DNA of 64,000 nucleotides from Plasmodium malariae (GCF_900090045.1 NC_041782.1:2075001-2139000), one strand, 5' to 3'. Positions 36,766-50,121 are shown, counted from the stretch's first letter. The notes: a model not told the origin generated them from the sequence alone. Numbers and translations are program-made.

Positions 36766-37954
36766 TTAAAATATAAAAACATAAAAAGGTAAAAAAATAA
36801 AATAATTAAAATTAATGAAGAAATAAATGATAAAATAAATTATAAAATAAATGATAAAAATAAATGGCAAAATAAATGAAATAAAAAATGGTAAAAAAAA
36901 TTAAAAAAAAAAAAAAAAAAAATTAAGAATTGATAAATATAAACATGTATTTGTGTACATATACTAAAAAGGAAAAAAGATTTAATCAAACACATGATAT
37001 TAAAACACATAATAATATGTACATAAACATATATACTCTTAAACGTTTTGCGTAAATTTAACACAAAATAAAATACGCCGGGGTAAAAAGATGCATATAT
37101 ATACATATGAAAAAATGTTCGCTATGTTGTTACAATAATGAGTTTCCTGGCCACTTTGAAAAAAGGAAAGTTAAAACAGAAAAAAAAAAAAAAAAAAAAA
37201 CATAAAAGTATACAAAATTTGTGGGGTATTGTATGAATAAGAAGTGGATATATATGTAAGTGAATAATTTGTTCAAGTGTGTGCATGAAAAAACTAAATT
37301 GCCCGAATCAGCATTATAGCAATTGATCATTGTCATGTATCCGGTATAATATTTAATTAAACAGTTATGCTCATATACGTACATATGTGTAAATATATAT
37401 GTACATAATATGAACTTGTATTTACAAACTGTGTAATTTGAATTTTATTTATTTACTTGCCTTATTCCTTCCCCTTTTTTTTTTTTTTTTTTTTTTTTTT
37501 GTATATTTCTATTTCTCATTGTTCATTTATTTTCAAAATAATACTTTATTGAATTCATTTTAATGAAAATAAGTTCTATCATTATATGCTATGTCGAATC
37601 ATTTTTAAGGAATGATTAAAAAGTGAAGTAGAAAAATGAACAAATTTATTTTTCTCACTACTCTTTCATCATTTCGCACGTCAAATCCAAGAAATACTAT
37701 ACCCTTTTTGCATATATAGTAAAAAAAAAAAAAAAAAAATTAACTATTCAAAGAGTTTGAAACAGTGCACATATTTTGTGTATATTGCCCATTCGTATTA
37801 GTGATGAGATTATTTTGCTTGAACTTGGTTAAATACCTCAAATCTAAAAATAACAATGCGTAAAATGTTTAAATTTAGTATATATTTTTTTTTACGTAGA
37901 TGCATTGTTTAGTTGCTTACACTTAAAATTTTTCTTTTTTCAAAATCTATTTTT

Positions 37955-38155
37955 AGTTCCATTTTTAGTTCCATTTTTAGTTCCATTTTTACTTCTATAT
38001 TTACTTCCATATTTACTTCCATTTTTACTTCCATTTTTACTTCCATTTTTACTTCTATATTTACTTCCATATTTACTTCCATTTTTACTTCCATTTTTAC
38101 TTCCATTTTTATTTCCATTTTTACTTCCATTTTTATTTCCATTTTTATTTCCTTT
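37955..38155. repeat. 12-bp tandem array
   Basis: About sixteen units of ATTTTTACTTCC with variants (TAGTTCC, TATTTCC, TATATTTACTTC). Open on both strands as short peptide repeats; non-coding. Confidence 0.92.
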
Positions 38156-39178
38156 TTTTTTACTTTTTTTTAATTTAAAGAAGGTTCTTTTTCATCTCTT
38201 CCTTTTTCTACAAAAAAGTTATTTTTTGAAGTCGAACATGTGCCTATCTGTTCCCTTTTTTTTTCTTTTTTTTTTTTTTTTATTATTTTATAAAAATAAA
38301 CTTTGCATAAATCTTTTTCAAATTGTCTACTCTTAAAGAGCACACATATATATATTTTTAAAAATATATAAATTTTTATATATTTATAAAAATGTATAGA
38401 AATTTATAAGAACTTTTTTTTTTCGTTTTTTTTTATCGTTCTTACGTAATTACGTGCTTACCTCATTTCTACATGTTAAAAAAACAGTTGTCAATGGTAT
38501 GACATAAATAAGCAATGAACATGTAAAATGAGGATATATATTATGAAAATATATACATATAGATAGATAAATATATGTATATAATTTTTCACAGGATAAT
38601 AAAAATTTTAAAGTTATATACCATATCAGTGTTTAAACCGTAGCTGTAATTCATTTAATGTGTGAATATGCCCATGTAATTCTTTAAAAAATGTTAAGAT
38701 GAAAATAAGAACATCATATAAATTTTGAAAAATAATATATTTTCAAAAGTCATCGGTATATATAATGAAATGAAACGTTTTCAAAGACTTAAAGATATAT
38801 AGAAAATAGTTATAGACGAATAAATGCATCTTGGGGCGTCTATATATATGTAAAGTGTATACATTTGTAAATGTTAATGTTAGTGTATATTTCTGTGAAC
38901 GTAGAAGGGGTAGATACTGTTAAGAAACTAACCAAATGCAATACTCTTCCACAGATATACTCTTTGAAAAAAGCTATTCCTGTTTAGGAGTGAAGCTAAT
39001 GACAAGAGAGAAAAGAATAAATATGTAGTACGGTTTAGCTCTTGTAAAATTGAAATGGTATATGCATATGTGCAGGGTTATATATGCACATTTGAATATT
39101 TAAGTGCATATATACGTACCTAGGAAGATATACATATATATAATATACATATACATTGACTGGTGGGAAAGTTAAACA

Positions 39179-42100
39179 ATGTACCGTTCTGAATCTAATA
39201 GCAGATGCTTTCACAACTTTGAATACAATTTAATTAAATCCCTGGATACTGTTAAGAAAATAAAAAGCTATGAGGATAGCATATACATACATACAAAATG
39301 TTGTGGAAAAGAAATTACCAAAAAAAAAATATACATATCAGCTTTAAATTATGATGAATATATTTTAGTAAGAGGCAATTTTCGTTTTCGCCTAATAAAA
39401 GGATTAGCTATATTTAATGGGGAAATTATAAAACCATCAAAGGAATATATAAATGTGCGCATACCAGATTTTTACCCTTTGTTTGAATTGAGAGCATTAA
39501 ATATTAACAATATAAAATATGAAAATAATGCTTTTAAATTTTGTACATATGATTCAAAAAATTTTAGTAACGATGGCAAAATTGATTTTAGAGCAGGTCG
39601 TCATATTTCCCCAAATAATGTAGTAAAAAACAGTAAAAAAATGAATTTACATAAAATGGTTATCTTGACCAATCATGATGATATAAATGTAATAAACGAA
39701 AGGGTTGACAACACTGATGAGATGAATATTGATAGTGAAAGCAATGAAGGTGAATGTTTATACGAATCAGCTGATACAGTCTTACAAAATTATTTATTTG
39801 GGTTAAATTTATTACAAGAAAATAATATAAAAAGAAAAGAGTTTTATGAATATTTAATGAATTCAGACAAAGAGGATATTGCCTCTTTCTCAAGCCCATA
39901 TATGATGAATACTATAAAATTAAGTTTATACTTTGAAAAATATCCCGTAATTATTGTATTTCAAAAAAAAAGAGATTTTCTCTATTACTTTTACATTAAT
40001 AGTTATCTAAAAAAGTTAAACCTGTCAAATTATAAGCAAAATATGAGTGTTTATATTAATACGTACCAGATGTCTTATGTACTAAAAGAGTTTTTGCTTT
40101 ACATACATAACAACAAAACGTATAAAATGCAAGAGATTGTACAAAATGTCGAAGGAATTACCAAAAAGTGGAATTACCGTAGCGGTGATCTCAACAAATT
40201 TGTACATAAAAAGATGATTGATGAAGCCAATGCTGATAAGGTTGACAACTGTTATGGGAACATAATAGAAGGAGAAGACGGAACAATGGGGAAATGTAGA
40301 GCTTATATATTTAGTAGTAGCTGTGAGAAGGAAGAGACAAATTCAAGAAAAAGAGAATTCTGGGAAATTTTCAAAAAAACCATGATAAACAAAACAATTT
40401 ATGAAGATGAATTTAGTAATGATGGAAAGTGTCCAGAATATTCAGATATATTTAGTATAACTATAATGGGAGATAAAGGTAAGGGAAAAAGTTTTTTGGT
40501 TATTAATTTTATAAATAATTTATTAAATTATTACAACAGTGTTTTTTTGCTAGATATTGATATTGGACAGCCGATCATAGGGGTAAGCGGCTTTTTATCC
40601 ATATATAAAATAAAATATTCGTTACACAGTTATAATTTTTTTGAAAAGAAACCAAAATGTATTAAGAAAATATTTTTTGGAGGTTGCTCTATCAATGAAA
40701 ATATAAATTATTTTATTAAATGTTTGGAATATCTATATAATTTCTTATTCTCTGTGTATTTGAAAAAAAAAGAGGAGAATAGAAAAAAAAAAAAAAAAAA
40801 ACAATAATTATTGCTGTTATCCAATAGTTATTAACACTTTTGGGTGGGTAAAAGATATTGGTTTATTTTTGTTAAATTTAAATATTTTGTTAAGCAAATG
40901 TAATTTTATTGTTCAAATCGATTCTCTTAAAATTAATGAAAATGTTAAAAAAAATTTAAGTAAAGAAGAATTTCATTCATATGTGTTTAATGATTTTCTC
41001 CTGATAAAGCAAGGTGAAAAAGATAAAAAAAGCAAGTTTACCATTTTGAATTTGAACAATAAAAACGTTTCTATAACTGCTAAGGGACATTCAATTTTTA
41101 ATATTATAAGTGAGTATAGTAACCTAAATGAGAGTAATTTTTTTTTCTACGATTTTTCCATGTCCTTTCGAAAGAATGACAAAAAAGAAAAGGAAAAGGG
41201 AGGAAAGAGTAAACAATATTCTGCCCTGAACATGTCAGGTAATTTTTTAAGAAATGACACAACTGAAAAATATTTGGGAGAATTCAAAAAATCGGACGAC
41301 GGTAGGGGCAAATTAAGAAACAGCGATTTTAATGGATATGGTGACAATTACTGCAGTTATGGTGATACATATAACTATAGGAACTGTAATAGTTATAATA
41401 ATTATGGGAGTTATGACCGTTACGACCATTATAACGATCGTAATAAATACGGAAGCTTCAATAATTACACGGATCATAGTAATTATAGCATTCACAATAG
41501 CTATGACAACCACGGTAATTATACCAAGCACAATAGTGCCCCTTACATATACCATTTAAATGATAGGAGAAATTTTAGCTTTTTCAGTAATAATCTTAAC
41601 GACATGAACAGTAGTATTTATCGTTTAAACAACAATGTACATAAAATAAAATACCTAAATTTTAACTGGGACACGCTGTATTATATTACAAATAATAGAG
41701 ACAGGTGTAATAATAACAAAGGAGATTTTATGGAAAATAATTTTTATCGTGAAAGAGGAAAAGCCTCTGAACCCAAAAATGATTATGATGTAGAAACAAA
41801 TAAAAATAACTTGAAGAATGGGAATGAGTCTGAAATGAAAGGCATTGAAAATTACGATATTTTTAAAAAGAAGATGGATAATTTTTTTGAAAGGAACTGT
41901 ATGAGGATAATAAATTTTGTGAGTTATAAAAAAATTTTATCCTATGAAAATGTGAATAAAAATACTAACATGAATAATAGTAAGACTAAAATTTTCTCCT
42001 TATTACCAAAAAATTTAAGATCATATAGATTTTTTTGTCATTTTTTTTCTAAATTTAAGAAAATAATTTTTTATATTCACAGTTATTCATTTTATGATGG

Positions 42101-43130
42101 TCTAAATGACTTTTTTTTAAAACATGAAAATTGTATGAACAGGCAGAGAATGCTGGTATGTAACGAATGGAACAATTGGCATTATAGTAATAACTTATAT
42201 GAAGAAAATAATATGAATAACATAGAAGGGATACAATTTAATGGAAATAAATTAGAAGAAAGATACAAGAAAAAGGAATATGATGTTTTATGTATACGTG
42301 ACGATATATATAAGGATACAGAAGAGAGTATTGTTGATTTAAGACGAAATAAAAATGGCGTAACTAATGATGATATTAAAAAATTAACTACAAATTGTAA
42401 TCTACAAGTTAGAAATATTTTAAGTACAGATAAAAGCGAAGAGACAAAAGAGGAAGTGCCTGAGCGTTCAGATAAAATTTACAAACGTTTATGTAACAGC
42501 CTTTTATTTACATGTGCGATATTTTATTTAAGAAATGTTAAACTGAGCAATATTCAATTTAAGAATAATAATCCTGAAATTTATAAGAATGATGATTTTT
42601 TTGCATATAAATACTTCTTTAACAATATTATATGCTTATGTAATGATAATACATTACCAATATGTGATGAAAAAAAAGGAGCTAATAATAATGATGACGG
42701 TTATAGTGATGATAATAATGATGGTTATCGGGATAATGATAAAGAGGTTAAGTATTACATTGACCATTTCCAAATAGACGCCTATTTTGAGAGCGTAAAC
42801 TGCATTATTAAAAAGGAAGATTTAAAAAAGAATAATGTAGAATTAGTTCCAATATGCGAATATTTTACTCATATATTAACAGCCTATGTAAAACTTATTG
42901 ATGATATGAAACTTATAATATATTTACCGTACTGGTTTAATAATTTCGATTTACTTAATAATGTGAACACTTTTGTGTCTGGAACGAATCTCATACCTCA
43001 TAACATAAATGATATGATCAAAAACTATTCCTTCTACCAAGATATTGTATGTACCAACGATGTAAAAACGATTAAGTTCCTAAAAAGGAGCAAGTCATTT
43101 GTAGATAAAGACTTAAATATACCAAAATAA
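39179..43130 (+). CDS. Grc3/NOL9-like polynucleotide 5'-hydroxyl kinase, with a poly-A frameshift
   Basis: P-loop kinase of the Clp1/Grc3/NOL9 family, which phosphorylates 5'-OH RNA ends during pre-rRNA ITS2 processing in the nucleolus. The first open frame (39179-40807) has the Walker A GDKGKGKS at residues 431-438 and LLDIDIGQPIIGVSG, the family's GQ-P motif. It then runs into A19 (40783-40801) and stops. The other frame resumes immediately with NNYCCYPIVINTFGWVKDIG, matching the conserved PLVINTxGWVKGxG element, and continues to 43130. Removing one A (or adding two) rejoins them as about 1316 residues, much longer than the usual 630-700. The excess is low-complexity inserts, including an Asn/Tyr repeat near nt 41330-41540. 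The break may be a sequencing or assembly error, or real slippage. Grc3 is more likely than Clp1, but this is not proven. Confidence 0.82.
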
Positions 43131-43418
43131 AAATGAAAAGGGCAGAAAGGTCATTATACTTAAAAAAGTACAGCTAAATTAAGGGAAGGATTTACATGAG
43201 TGGGGGTGGGGGTATAATTAACTAACACTTGTATTCCTACACACCCGTTTGTTTTGAGTATGCTTATATGTGCGCATATAAATATACATATTTATGATTA
43301 TATATATATTTATGCACATTGTTCAGCAATACTTTATTTACTGCTTTACATAATGGTAGTCGTATGTTGAGGAACTTTTTGAGTAACGAGTAATTAAAAA
43401 ATATGCACATATTTGCTC

Positions 43419-43458
<40 letters not shown>

Positions 43459-44051
43459 CATAATGAATGATTATAAAAGCTATACATGTAAAAAGTAAAA
43501 AAAAAAAAAAAATGGTATACCACACGTTTGATAGAACTGACTCAGAAGGAAAACAAGAATGACTGATTTAGCTCGTTGTTATATAACCACATATTATTGT
43601 ACAAATTTGTATATAAAAAAAAGTGTGCTATGTTTTTTTTTTTATTTGATGTTCCGTTATTTTAAATATTTTTACGTTTTTTTTTTGTATACTTATTTTG
43701 AAGAAAAAAAAAGAATAAAAAAATATATATACATAAAAGTGTATATATAAATATATATTTATACATACAATAAAACAAAATAAAATATTTAGAGTACATA
43801 AAAATTAATTTTTTTAAAGAGGTCTTTCCTATATCTTTTTTATTATAATATTCATATTTTAAAAAACTGTTTATTCTCGGGCGTACACATAAAAAGCATG
43901 TTATTTATGGTAGACTTACTGTGTTTTTTTTTTTGTATCTACGTAATAAATACATTTAAAAGTACAAAAAAGGAAAATTAAAATTAAGTATGTTATACTA
44001 CTTGCGTTTATACAGGTAAAATGTACAAATAAAGCTGATACCAAAATTAGC

Positions 44052-44084
<33 letters not shown>

Positions 44085-44945
44085 GTAATATATATGTGTG
44101 TATCACAAACATATTTCTTATACAAACGTTTTAACTGCGCGAATGCTGCTAATCAACGATAAATATTCATTTTTAAATTGCTGTGCTCCAAAATAAAATA
44201 AGAGCAAGAGGTGCAAAGTAAACAAATAAATGTAAAAAATAAAGGAAATTAATACATGTACAACTTTATATATGTTGGTACGTAGCATAACAGTACGAAG
44301 AAAAAAAAAAGATTTACATGCATATATATATATATATATAAGTATATATCACATAATAATGGAAAAGTGCTCAATTAAGATTAATGTGGCACACAAGTAT
44401 ATAACAAATTATAAGTAATATTATGTTCTAAAAGATAAATTTTAAAGAGAGAAAAAGATAATAAAAAATTCAAACTATTTTAAATACATAATTGGTTATA
44501 GATATACATGCTATCATCATTGTTTTCAAAATAAATGACATGATCGTAATAGCAAACGGGATGAAATAATTTTTTTTTTGTGGCTAATATTTTCATACTG
44601 TAGATATATATACGTACATGTGTATGCATGTGTAAGCTTGTAAGTCAGACAGGCTTCCACTATTTCTTAGCGCTATTTTACCAATTAAGCGCATATAATT
44701 ATTGATTTTTTTAATAAGAAGCAATTCAGGAGGATTATAGTAAAAGAAAGAAAAGTCTGCAAAGAGGTCAAGGGTGATATTTATACAATTTGTATATATA
44801 TGTGTTACGCATGTATGTATGAACAGATACATATGCAAATGCAGAGGAAGTATTACGCAGGTAGGAAAAATACAGAACATATGACAATTGACCAATAGGG
44901 AAACCAAAGCAGGGTAATGCATATATTCAACAAGAGACAAAAAAG
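43131..44945. other. intergenic region upstream of NSF
   Basis: 3' flank of the Grc3-like gene and 5' region of NSF. It contains (TA)n at 43424-43454 and poly-A/T runs. On the minus strand 43916-44034 is open after a poly-T acceptor ending in TATCAG (LFVHFTCINASSITYLILIFLFC..., tail DTKKKTQ). That could be a membrane exon of a small gene, but no in-phase upstream exon was found. Confidence 0.55.
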
Positions 44946-47264
44946 ATGATAACAACTAAACTACACTGCTGTAAACTACAATCCCAAGAATTAGCGTTGA
45001 CAAACTTTGGTTTCATTAATAATGGTTTGTATACTAATTTAAAAAAGAACACAAAAGGTAGTGAATTATATGGAGAAATTTCGAACTTAGTTTTAATATT
45101 AAAAGGTGATGGGAACATAGGAAAAGATGAAATTGCTCTAAATACATGTCAGAGAGAATTTTCAAGAATACAGTTAAAAGAAGAAATTCAAATAAATATA
45201 CTTGAAAAGGAAAATAAACGAGATATCTTGCACTTTATTCCTATTGATAGTATAGAAATAGAGGTAAATTTATTTGTTAAACCTGATCGATTAATTGAAA
45301 TGGGTGATGAAATGTTAGAGGAATTTTTTAAAAAGTATTTTCTTAATCATATATTAACGAAAGGACAAATATTGGCACTAAAGTGTAATGATGTTTTATT
45401 TAAGTGTATTGTAAAGAATTTGAAAACAGCCGAATTTGACGAAATTAAAAGATTAAATAGAAATCGTTCTAATTTGAGCTCTTATTTTAAAATGAATGAT
45501 AATGAAATGAATAATAAGTATAATAAAAATAGTATGGACGAAAGAGGTATTTTGTTTGAAAATACAGAATGTGTATTTACAAGTATAAGTGATGGCAAAT
45601 TATTTATAGAATCCAAAAAAGTATTAAAAAAAAATATTATAAAAAATAATTTTAATTTTGAAGAATTAGGTATAGGTGCATTAGATGAAGAATTTAAGAT
45701 AATCTTTAGAAGAACCTTTGCAAGTAGAATATATCCAAATTATATTATAAAACAATTAGGTATAAAACATGTGAAGGGAATTATATTATATGGACCACCA
45801 GGTACTGGAAAAACTTTGATTGCTAGACAGATAGGAAAAACGTTAAATGCTCGAGAACCTAAAATTATTAATGGTCCAGAAATATTAAATAAATATGTAG
45901 GACAATCTGAAGAAAATATTCGAAATTTATTTAAAGATGCTGAATTAGAATATAAACAAAGTGGAGAAAATTCGTTGTTACATATAATAATATTAGATGA
46001 AATAGATGCAATATGTAAACAAAGGGGGAATGCTTTTTCAAGTGGTACAGGAGTCAATGATAGTATAGTTAATCAGTTATTATCTAAAATTGATGGTGTA
46101 AATAGTTTAAATAATATTTTATTAATTGGGATGACAAATAGAATTGATTTAATTGATGAAGCTTTATTAAGACCAGGTAGGTTTGAATTACATATAGAAA
46201 TATCTCTACCTAATAAGGAAGGTAGGGTTCAAATATTGAATATTCATACAAAAAATATGAGAAACAGTAATAAATTAAGTCCCGATGTTAATATAGAAGA
46301 ATTAGCCGAGAAAACCCCTAATTTTTCAGGAGCAGAAATTGAAGGATTAGTACGAAATACCGTATCTTATGCTTTTGAAAGACACATAAATTTTAATGAC
46401 TTAACAAAACCAATTAATGCAGATGATATTATGATAACTAAGAATGATTTTTTAAAAGCATTAAAGGAAACGAAACCTGCTTTTGGCGCAGAAGAAGATA
46501 TTATCGAAAATTTACTGTCTAATGGTATCATTAATTATGGAAAGGAATATGAAAATATTGAAAATACTTGTAAATTACTAATCAAACAGATAGTAGAAAA
46601 TTCTAATACTAATTTAATGAGTGTTTTATTATATGGAGAAAATGGTACAGGTAAAACAACTATTGCAGCATATTTAGCTAAATGTGCAAATTTTCATTTT
46701 ACGAAATTTATAACACCTGAAAATTTAATTGGTTATTCTGAAATTAGTAAGATAAATTATATAAACAAAATTTTTGAGGATGCATATAAAACGCCACTTT
46801 CTTTAGTTATTTTAGATAATATTGAAAGGTTAATTGATTACACACGTATAGGACCCAGATTTAGTAATTCTATTTTACAAGCTATTATGGTTTTAATAAA
46901 AAAAAAACCGAAAAAAGAAAATCAAAAAATTTTAATTATTTGTACTACATCCGAATATCAATTTATGAGGGATGTAGGGTTGATTAAAAATTTTTATGTT
47001 AATATTGAAGTACCATTATTAAATTGTTCTACTTCAATTAAGAACGTTTTACATAATAGAAATGAAATTTATCATGATTTCCCAGAGAAAGAAATAGAGC
47101 AGGTTATTTCATCCAATGTAATAAAAAGCATCGCAATTAAAAATTTACTTATGGTTATTGATATGGCATCAGAAGCGTCAAACGATAGGATAATTACCAG
47201 CGAAATTTTTTTAAAAGCATTTAATGACTGCGGTATTTTTTTTGATGATGAATCGTATGAATGA
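44946..47264 (+). CDS. NSF: N-ethylmaleimide-sensitive factor (NSF), SNARE-recycling AAA+ ATPase
   Basis: Hexameric ATPase that, with alpha-SNAP, pulls apart used SNARE complexes so that vesicle fusion can continue in the secretory pathway. Single exon, 772 residues, normal for the family. The N domain is about 1-215. D1 has Walker A GPPGTGKT (283-290), Walker B IILDEIDAI (348-356) and the second region of homology with TNRIDLIDEALLRPGRFE; arginines 409 and 412 sit in the finger region. D2 has Walker A GENGTGKT (564-571) and a degraded Walker B, LVILDNIERL, with Asn in place of the first acidic residue. That pattern fits NSF, in which D2 binds ATP for hexamer stability rather than hydrolysing it. 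The ATG at 44946 is the first in frame. Confidence 0.95.
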   Translation: MITTKLHCCKLQSQELALTNFGFINNGLYTNLKKNTKGSELYGEISNLVLILKGDGNIGKDEIALNTCQREFSRIQLKEEIQINILEKENKRDILHFIPIDSIEIEVNLFVKPDRLIEMGDEMLEEFFKKYFLNHILTKGQILALKCNDVLFKCIVKNLKTAEFDEIKRLNRNRSNLSSYFKMNDNEMNNKYNKNSMDERGILFENTECVFTSISDGKLFIESKKVLKKNIIKNNFNFEELGIGALDEEFKIIFRRTFASRIYPNYIIKQLGIKHVKGIILYGPPGTGKTLIARQIGKTLNAREPKIINGPEILNKYVGQSEENIRNLFKDAELEYKQSGENSLLHIIILDEIDAICKQRGNAFSSGTGVNDSIVNQLLSKIDGVNSLNNILLIGMTNRIDLIDEALLRPGRFELHIEISLPNKEGRVQILNIHTKNMRNSNKLSPDVNIEELAEKTPNFSGAEIEGLVRNTVSYAFERHINFNDLTKPINADDIMITKNDFLKALKETKPAFGAEEDIIENLLSNGIINYGKEYENIENTCKLLIKQIVENSNTNLMSVLLYGENGTGKTTIAAYLAKCANFHFTKFITPENLIGYSEISKINYINKIFEDAYKTPLSLVILDNIERLIDYTRIGPRFSNSILQAIMVLIKKKPKKENQKILIICTTSEYQFMRDVGLIKNFYVNIEVPLLNCSTSIKNVLHNRNEIYHDFPEKEIEQVISSNVIKSIAIKNLLMVIDMASEASNDRIITSEIFLKAFNDCGIFFDDESYE

Positions 47265-47423
47265 GGGACGCTCCGTTTGTAGTGGATATAATTTAGCAGC
47301 TTTATTGTAGCAGTTTGAATATAGCAGCGTTAATGGAGGTGGGGGATGTAGGGATATTTCAGCAGAATAAATATCATTCGTGTTTGTGCGGCTTCTACAT
47401 GAAAGCAGGAAAACGCACGAGCG

Positions 47424-47458
<35 letters not shown>

Positions 47459-47597
47459 CATATATGCGGGGGTAATTTGCGGTGCACCTTTTTGTCACCG
47501 TGCTCGATGTTCTCAAAAAGGGATATAAGTGGACGTCTTAAAAGTTTAGGTTTCCACGTTTAATAGTGCATCAAGTTCGCGAGCATTTAGAGAAGCG

Positions 47598-47631
<34 letters not shown>

Positions 47632-47986
47632 TTACGTAAAAACATACATACGTATATATATATATATACGCTCATGTGCACACATGTTTGGCCGTTTCAC
47701 TGTGCATTTATGCATGACGTTGGTATATTTTTCCCCATTTTCTATTTAAGCATGCGCTTTTTCTTTATTAAAGTATTTATTTCCCCCTCTGTGCTGATTA
47801 TACAGGTATGTATAAAAAATGTGAAAAAAGAAATTTCAGTCATTTTCCCTTTTGTCTTTATATATGTGTATGTACTCATATTTATATGTTGCTATTCTAA
47901 GAACAATATAATCATAAATTAAAAGCCAAAAAAATTATTTCGCAAAATAATTAAAATAGAACAGTTAATTAAAGATTATATTTTAA

Positions 47987-48128
47987 AAGTGTCTGTTACC
48001 TTGTCGTTCACATTTTGTGGATGAGAGATGGTGGGCGCGACAGTTACGCTAGTTTAAGATACACCAATAAGTGGAAATACTGTTACTGGTAGGTCCACTA
48101 ATCTCACCACTGGAGGGGAATACTTTTA
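47987..48128. ncRNA. candidate non-coding RNA island (GC-rich)
   Basis: About 140 bp with GC near 45 percent in a region otherwise near 20 percent, ending in a TTTT run as a Pol III transcript might. Pairings visible: TTGTCG with CGACAG enclosing a CACA/TGTG hairpin (48000-48045), and AGTGGA with TCCACT (48070-48075 with 48094-48099). Several frames on both strands are open, expected at this GC, so reading frame does not discriminate. I do not recognise a tRNA, snRNA, SRP or RNase P/MRP signature. Confidence 0.3.
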
Positions 48129-48364
48129 GAAAGCAAATATAAATAAAAATTACGTATCGTGCTAAATTCGAGAAGGAATTTATAAGAGTGATAAAATAGA
48201 CTAATCTTACATACTAGCAAAAAATGGTAAACTACTAATAGTATTTAATATAGATAAAAGAGAAAAGTATTTAACGTAATAAAACTGCAAATTACAGAGA
48301 ATGGTAATGTGTCTTATCAATATATAACACTCTACATCTAAATAATTTATTTTTCATTTAAATT

Positions 48365-48767
48365 TTACAAGATCATGTAGTTGGGATTTTTGCAATCCTC
48401 TTTTATTAGCTGAGATATATCTACGTTAAGAAAAAAAAAAAAAAAAAAAAAAAAAGTTAATTGTATTTAATATATCATAAAATAATCTACATTTTTCTCT
48501 ATAACACAACTAAAAAAAGTGCATATTCTGGTGAACTTTAAAATTTATGAAACTCCCGTAGGTTTATTTTTGTTAAAAACGGAAATGAAATCAATATTTT
48601 TTTTTTTTTTTTTCCTATTATTTTTTATACATTTTGTAAAAAAATTTCGAATTACATATAACTACTCAATATGGTAACTTATGAGTTACCTTTCTTGTGT
48701 TGTAAATGTTCAATTGATATTTTGTCATGTAATAAAAAAGCATGGACTTTTTGTGCAAAAGTGCCAT
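48365..48767 (-). CDS. candidate three-exon micro-protein (50 aa)
   Basis: Not recognised. Exons 48690-48767, 48491-48509 and 48365-48420 join in matching phases (0, then 1). Exon 1 starts ATG after TACTTA and reads MALLHKKSMLFYYMTKYQ..., ending with a GTAACT donor. The 19-bp middle exon follows TTTTTTTAG and ends before GTAGAT. The last exon follows a very long poly-T tract plus CTTAACGTAG and reads ISQLIKEDCKNPNYMIL, then stop. The product is basic with no clear membrane helix. The micro-exon makes the model fragile; the terminal exon is the most convincing part. Confidence 0.3.
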
Positions 48768-50087
48768 TAAGTACGTGTATATTATTATTTAATGTTTGTA
48801 TAATAATATATTATATATATATATAGATATATATATAGATATATAGATATATATATAGATATATAGATATATATATAGATATATAGATACAAGTATATTT
48901 TTTTTTTTTTATCATCTTTAAGAATTTACATGCACATTTTACATTTTTACGCTCTGCTTAACAACGTGAAACACAAAAAACTTTTTTTGGTTCGACAGGA
49001 CATGGTGTATCAGTGCAAACATGTTCATAGTATGGCGGTTTTTGAAAATGAAAGAATTATAGCAAGTGTACATAGTTACAATAAGCAAAAGCAAAAAAAA
49101 AGAAAAATAAAGCAACAAATAAAAAAAAAAGTATAAGAAAATAGTAGCTTAAGAAGAATTGTCGTTGTAATATATCAAATGAAAATTCTGATAAAAAAAA
49201 AAAAAAAAATTACTTGAGCGTATCACGTAGCTTTAAAATATACATTAAGTAAAAATACACATATAATACTCTTATAACGTATATGCATATATTTATATAA
49301 GCACACAAGTACATATTATATATATAAACATACGCATAAGCGCTTATTAATATAACTTTTTTAAATATTATTTTAATGTGCCTTTACCTTAAATTTTATT
49401 CTATGCACTATACACTATTTTCATGTTTTTATTTTATTATATATCCCCTAGAAGCCATTTAAAAAATAATGCTTATTTAGCAAAATATACCATAATAAAT
49501 ATAAGGCCATAACAAGCAATTAAGTGTTAAAAATATAAGCAGTCATAGAATGCAATCACTTCTTAAAATAATGAAACAAACATAAAAGAATGAGTTTCAT
49601 AAAGTTTATAAAAATTTTATACATTTAGTATATGTACAAATTACATATTTTGAAAAGATGGAATTTACATTTGCATTTATCAGTACTTATTTAAAAAAGG
49701 CATTACTACGTTATTAGAATAAATTTCCTTTTTCCTACGTTCACTTTTTTTTTTATTATTGTATATATATATATATATACAAACGTATGTATATTGGTAC
49801 TGTAAGTATGGATATATATATATTTATGGATGAACATATGTATGTATGGATATAAGTATGAACATATGTATGGATATATGTATGTATGTATTTATGTACA
49901 GTACAAAATAATCAATGCACAATATGTTTATGCATGTTTATGCTAATTTCTTGACTTGCAAAAGCAGAATTTAAAAATCGTAAAAAAAAATTTTAAATGA
50001 TGTTTCATTTTTGCGAGTTATTGTTTTCATTATTATACGTCACATAATGAAATACAATACGAAGTATTTTGTAGCAAATACTTAATA

Positions 50088-50121
<34 letters not shown>

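Larger units (their letters stand above)
35891..39178. other. divergent intergenic region (lipin / Grc3-like)
   Basis: Promoters and 5' UTRs of two diverging genes. It holds the 15-bp array at 36585-36765, a 12-bp array at 37955-38155 and poly-T/A runs at 36900-36921 and 37475-37500. A GC-richer minus-strand patch at 37290-37350 (TMINCYNADSGNL) is possibly a UTR exon. The 5' exon of the lipin gene should lie in the left part. No further gene is supported. Confidence 0.6.

Noticed and set aside
36503..36769. Basic GKTRR-repeat ORF of 88 codons on the + strand
   Set aside because: Consists of the 15-bp array; the opposite strand is equally open, and there is no non-repeat coding context.
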